Below, piece after piece: positions 1-5,262 of a stretch of 8,149 nt of DNA (position 1 is the first letter of the stretch; the number at the start of each line of letters is the position of its first letter). Location: assembly GCA_041641375.1 (NCBI GenBank), contig JBEPYM010000157.1, forward strand, positions 1-8,149, in the 5' to 3' direction. Origin of the DNA: Paenibacillus_AK sp041641375 (GTDB taxonomy: Bacteria > Bacillota > Bacilli > Paenibacillales > YIM-B00363). The position numbers and the translations under genes were made by a program. A model generated the notes under the pieces. It saw nothing but the letters and a program-made list of their open reading frames with translations. It did no database searches and had not been told where the DNA came from.

Positions 1-2370
1 CGGATGGGCAAGTCGGGTACGCGGCGAACCGAGCCGACGGTTGCGTCCGGCAGCGATTCGCTGGGCGAATATCGTCAAATTTCCTTTACGTTCACTTCTA
101 TTAACGAGCCGTCGCAGCAGGCGGATGCATCCATCCGGATGTACGATTCGTTCCTGCTGTTCAGTGTGGTAAACCGTTCTCCGATGACGGAACGGGAAAG
201 CAAGCATTTGTTCGGACATCCGTACTTATCGTTTCCTTCCTTCGAGGGAGAAGAATGGCAGGACGGGCTTTCGATGCTTTCCTTCAAGCGACAGGCGCCC
301 TTCAACTACCCGGAGCAGTGGAAGGGGTTGGTGCTGGACAGTCCGCGGGACGGTAAAAATACACCGCTCATTGCGACGAACGCCCAATTCGATACCGTCA
401 TCGTTTCGCCGCTCAATCACCTTTTGTATAACACGGTTTCGATCGATACGACACTGCGTGCCGTACGCTGCGGCTTGCCCCGCGCTCTGAAGGAAATCCC
501 GGCGGGCACGGTGAGCCAGACGCTGGTGGTGTACGGTTCGGGCGTCAACCGCACGATTCGGCGGTACGGCGAGCTGATGCGGCTTGCGGGCGGAACGGAG
601 CGGGCGACAAGGACGGCCGATATTTCGCTGACACATCTCAGCTATTGGACGAATGCGGGCTCGGCGTATTGGTACAATGTGCCGAAGCAGCTCACCTATG
701 AGCAGACGCTGCAGAAGCTCAAAAATCATCATGAGCGGATCGGGCTGCGGATCGGGCTGTACCAGCTTGACTCGTGGTGGTACAAAAAGGACGGCAACCG
801 GTATACGTCTTCGATCACCGAATATGAGCCGCGGCGGATGGTCGTCGGCAAAAACTATAATTCCATGCTTCCGTTCATCCAGTCGTTCAAGCGGATCGAC
901 CTGTTCTCGTCCAATCGGCTGAGCTATGTGCAGAGCTTTCTGCGCAAGCCGATCGGGACGCATTTCAAGCAAATATCGAACGATTCCGTCTACACGGAGC
1001 AATTTGAGTTCGTGAAAGAAGCGTTCGCGGTGCCGAAGGATTATGCCAATGCGCTTGCGTTCTTCAAGCGCGTCTTTCATCATCCGTACTGGCGGCTTAG
1101 TCTCATTGTGCATGATTGGCTGAATTATCTCGTGATGAATCACAGCGCTTTCGAGGATCTGGAGCAGGGACCGGCATATTTCCGCGCACTGGACGATGCG
1201 CTGCTGGCGACGAAGGCCGAAAGCAACAAGTGCGGGCATTTGACGCTGCAGCTGTGCATGGCGCTGCCCTCGATTACGCTGCTGTCGTCGGGCATGAGCT
1301 CGGTGACGTCGATCCGCAGCACGTCTGATGCGAACAGCTTTCTGATCGAGGGGCCGACGCGCTGGCGCTGGCACCTGTATTCATCAGTGCTCATTCAGGC
1401 GATGGGGAAATACGCGTTTTTCGACAATCGGTTCTCGTATCGCAGCTATCTGCATCCGTTCTCGTCGTGGTCGCGGTTCGAAATGATCTGGCTGGCGCTC
1501 GGCTGCGGGCCGATCGGGCTTGGGGACGAGATGGGCAAGGAGAATGTGGAGCTGCTGCAGCGGGTGGTCAATACGGACGGTGAGATTCTGAAGCCGGATG
1601 AGCCGTGCGTGCCGCTGGACCAATGTTATTTGGACAATCCGAATGCGCGCCGAACGCAAAAAGGGGTGACGGTGTACACGTCGAGCCTGATCGCCGGCAT
1701 GGAGCGCGAACAGCAGGGCGGCGGGTTGGGCGGGAGCGCAGGGAGCACAGTCGAGGGCTCGGTTGGAGGCTCCAACCAGGGTATAGGCGGAGACACAGGA
1801 AGTGGCGCAGGCGCGGGTTATCGAGTTTGGTACGTGCTCAGCTTCAATTGCCATCCGTTCTGGAGAGAGGTGTATGTGTCGTTCTCGCTGAGCGAGCTGG
1901 ACGAGCTGGAGGCTGGGGAGTATGCGCTTTATGATTACGGATCGCAGCAGGTTATTCGGACGGGCGACAGGCAGCTCCATCATATGCGGCTCAAGGGTCG
2001 GGAGTTCCGGTACCAGTTGGCGGCTCCCGTCGTCGCCGGACGCGCCTTCTTCGGAGATGTCAGCAAGCATGTCAGTGCATCCGGGCAAATCGTGCGGTCG
2101 GCTGTTCTGACGGCGGACGACATGTCGCTGCGACTGGCCTACACGCCGGATAGTGAATGTCGGCTGGCGATCTATACGCCGGACAGGCCGGCAACGGTGC
2201 TGTTCGGAGGGGCGGAAATTCCCGAGCGCAAGGGGCGCAGCGGCATGGGCTGGACCTACAGTGCGTCGAACGGGCTGCTGTTCATCTCGATGGAGGGGAT
2301 CGCCGAAGGTGAATATGATGTGCGAGTTCTATTTGTTCCGTTATCCCTTTCCAAGTCCAGCTCCCCATAG
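1..2370 (+). CDS. GH36-like (raffinose synthase/Sip1-related) protein, 5' partial
   Basis: Large protein of at least 788 residues. The frame is open to the left edge, no ribosome binding site is visible before the first ATG (position 4), and the protein appears to begin inside an N-terminal beta-sandwich, so the true start is probably outside the window. Residue numbers count from that ATG. Seen: a barrel-like core with LSYWTNAGS (212-220), YQLDSWWY (253-260), LIVHDWLNYL (367-376), SIRSTSDAN (436-444) and GCGPIGLGDEMG (500-511), then VNTDGEILKPDEP (522-534). The RxxSD segment and the G-P-I..D-x-x-G...L...V-x-x-D-G segment resemble the raffinose synthase/Sip1 branch of GH36 in clan GH-D. By analogy D371 is a possible nucleophile and D442 the acid/base; this is inference. 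A beta-rich C-terminal domain follows a Gly/Ser insert (about 569-606). No signal peptide can be judged. Probable role is alpha-galactoside hydrolysis or transfer, substrate unknown. The last dozen residues (LFVPLSLSKSSSP) overlap an antisense antitoxin gene and may be a non-native tail. Confidence 0.72.
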   Translation, partial: RMGKSGTRRTEPTVASGSDSLGEYRQISFTFTSINEPSQQADASIRMYDSFLLFSVVNRSPMTERESKHLFGHPYLSFPSFEGEEWQDGLSMLSFKRQAPFNYPEQWKGLVLDSPRDGKNTPLIATNAQFDTVIVSPLNHLLYNTVSIDTTLRAVRCGLPRALKEIPAGTVSQTLVVYGSGVNRTIRRYGELMRLAGGTERATRTADISLTHLSYWTNAGSAYWYNVPKQLTYEQTLQKLKNHHERIGLRIGLYQLDSWWYKKDGNRYTSSITEYEPRRMVVGKNYNSMLPFIQSFKRIDLFSSNRLSYVQSFLRKPIGTHFKQISNDSVYTEQFEFVKEAFAVPKDYANALAFFKRVFHHPYWRLSLIVHDWLNYLVMNHSAFEDLEQGPAYFRALDDALLATKAESNKCGHLTLQLCMALPSITLLSSGMSSVTSIRSTSDANSFLIEGPTRWRWHLYSSVLIQAMGKYAFFDNRFSYRSYLHPFSSWSRFEMIWLALGCGPIGLGDEMGKENVELLQRVVNTDGEILKPDEPCVPLDQCYLDNPNARRTQKGVTVYTSSLIAGMEREQQGGGLGGSAGSTVEGSVGGSNQGIGGDTGSGAGAGYRVWYVLSFNCHPFWREVYVSFSLSELDELEAGEYALYDYGSQQVIRTGDRQLHHMRLKGREFRYQLAAPVVAGRAFFGDVSKHVSASGQIVRSAVLTADDMSLRLAYTPDSECRLAIYTPDRPATVLFGGAEIPERKGRSGMGWTYSASNGLLFISMEGIAEGEYDVRVLFVPLSLSKSSSP
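1708..1821 (+). other. Gly/Ser-rich low-complexity insert inside the GH36-like gene
   Basis: About 38 codons (residues roughly 569-606) are dominated by Gly with Ser, Ala, Thr and Gln, for example GGGLGGSAGS and GGDTGSGAGAGY. The insert sits between a strand reading VTVYTSSLIAGM and one reading YRVWYVLSFN, so it looks like a flexible loop or linker in the region where the catalytic barrel meets the C-terminal beta domain. The reading frame is kept through it. No exact tandem repeat unit is evident at DNA level. Confidence 0.7.
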
Positions 2371-2564
2371 CGGATGGGCGATTTTCTCAAAAATTCCGAG
2401 AGCTTTTGCTCATTCCCCGTCATGGAAGAGAACTCTTCGAAGGAAATAACGACAGCAGTAGGCTTTCCGTGTACGGTAATGTACTGGGGGCCGTCTACCA
2501 TGGCCAGCTTCACCACATGACTGAGTCGATTTTTTGCATCTTGCAATTTCCAATGTTTACCCAT
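2256..2564 (-). CDS. Phd/YefM-family antitoxin, orphan, C-terminus probably altered
   Basis: A 102-residue protein read from ATG at 2564. A longer start at 2639 is open, but this one is preceded by a good ribosome binding site (GGGGGTGG, 9 bases upstream) and begins exactly where the family does: MGKHWKLQDAKNRLSHVVK, then GPQYITVHGKPTAVVISFEEF (residues 25-45), the N-terminal DNA-binding and dimerisation part of Phd/YefM antitoxins. SEFLRKSP...ELDLERD (56-74) matches the C-terminal toxin-binding tail of the subgroup. Relatives usually stop some ten residues after LERD, whereas this protein runs on to residue 102. Residues from about 66 onward lie antisense to the GH36-like gene. Antitoxins of this type normally precede a toxin gene (Doc, YoeB/RelE or PIN type); downstream here there is only the GH36-like gene, so no toxin is present. 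It may be a solitary regulator, a remnant, or a partner for a toxin elsewhere. Confidence 0.75.
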   Translation of the reverse strand: MGKHWKLQDAKNRLSHVVKLAMVDGPQYITVHGKPTAVVISFEEFSSMTGNEQKLSEFLRKSPIRYGELDLERDNGTNRTRTSYSPSAIPSIEMNSSPFDAL

Positions 2565-2610
2565 ACTTGTCAACCACCCCCTACGTGAATTGTCCAGTCG
2601 GTCTAGATTT

Positions 2611-2639
2611 ATTTTGTCATATTCACAAGCAAGTAACAA
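2611..2639 (-). promoter_or_regulatory. Possible sigma-A promoter for the antitoxin gene
   Basis: On the - strand TTGTTA (2639-2634) is followed after 17 bases by CAAAAT (2616-2611), each matching 4 of 6 consensus bases, about 47 bases before the ATG at 2564. It lies back to back with the promoter of the MarR gene. The match is modest. Confidence 0.3.
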
Positions 2640-2643
2640 TGGG

Positions 2644-2672
2644 TTGCAAAAAAGACGTCGGCGGTGTAAGAT
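2644..2672 (+). promoter_or_regulatory. Sigma-A promoter of the mhqR-like gene
   Basis: TTGCAA (2644-2649), a 17-base spacer and TAAGAT (2667-2672), each 4 of 6 to consensus. The predicted start of transcription (about 2679) falls inside the palindrome at 2675-2698, so a repressor bound there would block initiation. The gene begins at 2725, leaving a short leader with the ribosome binding site. Confidence 0.55.
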
Positions 2673-2674
2673 GG

Positions 2675-2698
2675 AGATATCTTAAATTTAAGATATCT
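2675..2698. promoter_or_regulatory. 24-bp perfect palindrome, probable MhqR operator 1
   Basis: The two 12-base halves (AGATATCTTAAA and its complement) form a perfect inverted repeat with no spacer. Its inner 18 bases, TATCTTAAATTTAAGATA, agree with a second palindrome at 3204-3221 in 16 of 18 positions. The ATCT...AGAT ends resemble the MhqR box known from Bacillus subtilis. It overlaps the predicted transcription start of the repressor gene, as expected for autoregulation. Confidence 0.75.
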
Positions 2699-2724
2699 AG
2701 GTGCAGCATTCGGGAGGATAACGC

Positions 2725-3162
2725 GTGAGCGATCGGGACCTATCGTTGAAGCTGATGGTCGTGCTGTCCAAGGCCTATAAGGTGGTTATGGACCAAGCCG
2801 TGAAGGATATGAGGAAATACGGACTCTCCGCAGCCGAATTCGGCGTGCTGGAGCTGCTGTATCATAAGGGCAGAACGCCGCTTCAGCGGATCGGGGACAA
2901 GATTCTTGTCACGAGCGGCAGCATTACGTACACAGTGGATAAGCTGGAGGACAAGGGGTATCTAACCCGTGTCGCCTGCACGGAGGACCGTCGAGTCACC
3001 TATGCGGAAATTACGGCGTCCGGCCGTGAGCTGTTCGATCGGATATTTCCCTTGCATGCGGATTCGATCGATTCCTTGATGAGCGGACTACTTCCGGAAG
3101 AGAAGCAAGCCGCCATCGCTCTGCTGAAGAAGCTGGGCACCCAAGTGCAGCGAAGCGAGTAG
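2725..3162 (+). CDS. mhqR: MarR-family repressor, MhqR-like
   Basis: A 145-residue winged-helix protein, the usual MarR length. It starts at GTG with GGGAGG about 8 bases upstream. Seen: an N-terminal dimerisation helix (LKLMVVLSKAYKVVMDQ), the helix-turn-helix with FGVLELLYHKG (39-49) and recognition helix TSGSITYTVDKLEDKG (63-78), the wing CTEDRRVTYAEIT (85-97) with the hallmark D-R-R, and a C-terminal dimerisation helix. The LELLYHKG, GSITYxVDKLE and EDRRVTYA segments are typical of the MhqR group, which in Bacillus represses quinone-detoxifying dioxygenase, hydrolase and azoreductase genes and releases DNA in the presence of methylhydroquinone-type compounds. Context agrees: a dioxygenase and a hydrolase follow, and matching palindromes precede this gene and the dioxygenase gene. 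It has a single Cys (Cys85, in the wing). The ligand is inferred. Confidence 0.85.
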   Translation: MSDRDLSLKLMVVLSKAYKVVMDQAVKDMRKYGLSAAEFGVLELLYHKGRTPLQRIGDKILVTSGSITYTVDKLEDKGYLTRVACTEDRRVTYAEITASGRELFDRIFPLHADSIDSLMSGLLPEEKQAAIALLKKLGTQVQRSE

Positions 3163-3203
3163 CAGGGCTGCGAATGATCGGGCGACCGGTCAGATCGGCC
3201 TTA

Positions 3204-3221
3204 TATCTTAATATTAAGATA
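3204..3221. promoter_or_regulatory. 18-bp perfect palindrome, probable MhqR operator 2
   Basis: TATCTTAATATTAAGATA is a perfect inverted repeat identical to operator 1 except for the two central bases. It lies 60 bp before the dioxygenase start, in the 118-bp gap after mhqR. GATAAT at 3218-3223 could be a -10 element overlapping the site, and TAAGGT at 3230-3235 is a weaker choice; neither has a convincing -35, so the exact promoter is unsettled. Either would be covered by a bound repressor. Confidence 0.72.
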
Positions 3222-3280
3222 ATCCGGTGTAAGGTACATGCGGGATTTGGGGAATCTAACCATATAGGAAGGAGCTGTTC

Positions 3281-4237
3281 ATGATGCAGCAGCGTAAGAC
3301 GCAGGGCATTCATCACATTACCGCTTTTGTAGGGAGCGCACAGGCGAACGTCGATTTTTATGCGGGGATTCTCGGGCTGCGCCTCGTTAAGAAAACCATC
3401 AACTTTGATGCGCCGGATGTGTATCATTTGTATTTCGGTAACGAAACGGGGAGTCCGGGTACCGCAATCACCTTTTTTCCGTTCGAGGCGGGACGGAAAG
3501 GACAGATCGGCGGCGGCCAGGTCGGGTATACAACCTTTGTTGTCCCAGAGGATGCGCTTCCGTTCTGGGCCGAGCGTCTCGAGCGGTTCGGGATCGACTT
3601 TGAACGTGCGGAGCGGTTCGGGGAGATATATCTTCGCTTCCGGGACCGCGACGGACTTCAGCTGGAGCTTGTCGCACGGGAGCAAGGTGCGCGCAGCGCT
3701 TGGGCTTTCGGCGGTGTGCCTGCGAACAAGGCGATTAAGGGCTTTGGCGGTGCTTTGCTGCTCAGCACAGCGCCTGATGCAACGATGCGCCTGCTGGAGC
3801 AGGTGCTGGGTATGGAACGGGTGGGCGAGGACCAAGGGCTTGTCCGATTCCGTACGCCCGGAGAGCTCGGCAATGTTATTGATGTCAACGCAGCTGCAGT
3901 CGCAAGGGGACATGGGGGCTCCGGGACCATTCATCACATCGCCTGGCGTGCGAAGGATGCGGAGGATCAGGAGCAGTGGCGCGTCGATGTTGAGTCGCAC
4001 GGCTACCACCCGACGCCGATTGTGGATCGGCAATATTTTACCGCGCTCTATTTCAGGGAGACTGGCGGCATTCTGTTCGAAATTGCGACCGACTCCCCTG
4101 GATTTATGCGCGACGAGCCTTATGAGACGTTGGGTGAATCGCTCAAGCTGCCGGATTGGTTCGAGCCTCACCGAGTGCAAATTGAGGAGGACCTGACGCC
4201 GATCGCCGTACGTGTCCTGGAGGGAGATCAAGGATGA
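3281..4237 (+). CDS. mhqO: VOC-family ring-cleaving dioxygenase, MhqO-like
   Basis: A 318-residue protein with two glyoxalase/vicinal-oxygen-chelate modules. Module 1 opens with GIHHITAFVG (9-18), followed by VDFYAGILGLRLVKKTINFD (24-43) and YHLYFGNETGSPGTAITFFP (48-67). Module 2 carries TIHHIAWRAKD (216-226), DRQYFTALYFRE (249-260) and GGILFEIATDSPGF (262-275). Probable metal ligands are a His at 11/12, a His at 218/219 and Glu267. These match the MhqO/MhqE group of Fe(II)-type extradiol dioxygenases, thought to open hydroquinone or catechol rings in the cytoplasm. AAGGAG (3269-3274) serves ATG 3281 or the adjacent ATG 3284; the first is chosen, but the second has equally good spacing. The stop overlaps the next gene's start (ATGA), so the two are translationally coupled. 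The palindrome at 3204-3221 points to repression by the upstream MarR protein. Natural substrate is inferred. Confidence 0.87.
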   Translation: MMQQRKTQGIHHITAFVGSAQANVDFYAGILGLRLVKKTINFDAPDVYHLYFGNETGSPGTAITFFPFEAGRKGQIGGGQVGYTTFVVPEDALPFWAERLERFGIDFERAERFGEIYLRFRDRDGLQLELVAREQGARSAWAFGGVPANKAIKGFGGALLLSTAPDATMRLLEQVLGMERVGEDQGLVRFRTPGELGNVIDVNAAAVARGHGGSGTIHHIAWRAKDAEDQEQWRVDVESHGYHPTPIVDRQYFTALYFRETGGILFEIATDSPGFMRDEPYETLGESLKLPDWFEPHRVQIEEDLTPIAVRVLEGDQG

Positions 4238-4842
4238 AGCATGTATACAAGGAAGGTTTGAGCGCGTCGGCTCCGGTGTTGCTGCTGCTGCATGGGACGG
4301 GCGGGACGGAGCATGATTTGCTGCCGCTGGCCGAACGAATCGATGCGCAGGCTTCGGTGCTGAGTGTAAGAGGCAATGTGCTGGAGAACGGGATGCCGCG
4401 TTTCTTCCGCAGGCTGGCGGAAGGTGTGTTTGACGAGGAGGATTTGTTGTTTCGAACGCAGGAGCTGCATGCCTTTCTCGATCAGGCTGCACAGGAATAC
4501 GGCTTCAACCGGGACCGCCTCGTAGCGGTTGGTTATTCGAACGGCGCCAACATCGCCGGCAGTTTGCTGTTTCATATACCGGGCTCGCTTCAGGCGGCCA
4601 TCCTTCATCATCCCATGGTTCCGAGGCGGGGAGTCGAGCTTCCCGATTTGAGCGGCGTGCCGGTGTTTATCGGAGCGGGAAGCCGCGACCCGATCTGCCC
4701 TCCACAGGAAACTGAGGAGCTTGCCGCGCTGCTCCAGAATGCGGGTGCATCGGTGATGGTGCATTGGGAGGCGGGCGGCCATCAGCTGACGGGAACGGAG
4801 GTTGAGGCGGCTGCTGCGTGGTATCGGGAGTGTAAGGGATAA
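4234..4842 (+). CDS. mhqD: Alpha/beta hydrolase, MhqD-like carboxylesterase
   Basis: A 202-residue cytoplasmic serine hydrolase of the phospholipase/carboxylesterase (dienelactone-hydrolase-like) group. Seen: the oxyanion-hole segment LLHGTGGTEHDLL (18-30), nucleophile elbow GYSNGAN with Ser102, GSRDPICP with Asp152, and AGGHQLT with His183, so the triad is complete. The length fits MhqD. The start ATG overlaps the dioxygenase stop, and GGAGGGAG (4219-4226) lies 7 bases upstream within that gene. In Bacillus the MhqD-type hydrolase belongs to the MhqR regulon and is thought to act on products or conjugates arising from quinone breakdown; the exact ester substrate is unknown. A terminator follows the stop codon by 6 bases. 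There is no signal peptide or membrane segment. Confidence 0.85.
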   Translation: MKHVYKEGLSASAPVLLLLHGTGGTEHDLLPLAERIDAQASVLSVRGNVLENGMPRFFRRLAEGVFDEEDLLFRTQELHAFLDQAAQEYGFNRDRLVAVGYSNGANIAGSLLFHIPGSLQAAILHHPMVPRRGVELPDLSGVPVFIGAGSRDPICPPQETEELAALLQNAGASVMVHWEAGGHQLTGTEVEAAAAWYRECKG

Positions 4843-4848
4843 GGCGAC

Positions 4849-4876
4849 GAAAGCCCGCTTGTGAAGGCGGGCTTTC
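4849..4876. terminator. Intrinsic terminator between convergent operons
   Basis: GAAAGCCCGC (4849-4858) pairs perfectly with GCGGGCTTTC (4867-4876) around an 8-base loop, in the 46-bp gap between the converging hydrolase and CMD genes. On the + strand the stem ends in a short T tract (CTTTCTGT). The arms also give a T-rich end (CTTTC) on the - strand, so it could serve both operons. The T tracts are short, so efficiency in each direction is uncertain. Confidence 0.75.
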
Positions 4877-4888
4877 TGTATCGCCAAG

Positions 4889-5257
4889 TCATGCCGGTGC
4901 TTTCACAGCTTCCAATACGGCAAATGCATTCATTACCCTCGGAATGCCCACATGTGGAATGCAGTGCAAAAGCACGGCGACCAGCTCTTCTTCCGTTACC
5001 CCGACGTGACGAGCAGCCTGGTAGTGAAATGCCAGCTGGGCGTCGACGCCCCCTTGTGTGACGAGGGAGACGATCGAAGCGATCTCTTTCGTCCGCAGGT
5101 CCAGCACCGGATCGGCATAAATCTCGCCGAAGCCGAACTCCACGACGGTCCGGGCAAGCTCGGGATTCCGCCCGGACAACGCCTTGACTGCTTCGTAACC
5201 GGCGTCGCCGGCCATCAGGCGGACTTGTTCCAGTCCTCGTTCATATTTGGATTGCAT
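4889..5257 (-). CDS. Carboxymuconolactone decarboxylase-family protein
   Basis: A 122-residue all-helical protein of the CMD/AhpD-like fold. The core segment LRTKEIASIVSLVTQGG (54-70), then AQLAFHYQAARHVGVTEEELVAVLLHCIPHVGIPRVMNAF (73-112), matches the family signature (LR..E...L......L..H...A...G.T.EE....L......G.P...NA). The only Cys is Cys99, so the CxxC thiol pair of AhpD-type peroxidases is absent and a gamma-carboxymuconolactone decarboxylase-like or structural role is more likely. Start ATG 5257 has AGGGGGT upstream, lying in the last codons of the ThDP-enzyme gene, which stops 5 bases earlier; this indicates one operon and coupled translation. No other protocatechuate-pathway genes are present, so classical PcaC function is not supported. 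It could act on, or scaffold, the product of the neighbouring enzyme. Confidence 0.82.
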   Translation of the reverse strand: MQSKYERGLEQVRLMAGDAGYEAVKALSGRNPELARTVVEFGFGEIYADPVLDLRTKEIASIVSLVTQGGVDAQLAFHYQAARHVGVTEEELVAVLLHCIPHVGIPRVMNAFAVLEAVKAPA

Positions 5258-5262
5258 TCTGT

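Noticed and set aside
226..1374. Long 382-residue reading frame on the - strand inside the GH36-like gene
   Set aside because: Its product is rich in Arg, His and Pro with no domain-like pattern, and it is the antisense shadow of a well-conserved GC-rich gene.
2565..2639. Longer antitoxin start at ATG 2639
   Set aside because: The extra 25 residues have no family similarity and would start within the predicted promoter; the ATG at 2564 has the ribosome binding site and matches the family N-terminus.
2406..2724. Possible toxin gene next to the antitoxin, on either strand
   Set aside because: Only short frames of about 60 residues occur on the + strand, without RelE, Doc or PIN motifs; upstream of the antitoxin are just promoters and the operator.
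3163..3203. Terminator after the mhqR-like gene
   Set aside because: Only a short GACCGGTC palindrome and no T run, so readthrough into the dioxygenase gene remains possible.
3011..4492. 493-residue - strand reading frame across mhqR, mhqO and mhqD
   Set aside because: It lies antisense to three recognisable genes, has shadow-like composition and no family motifs.
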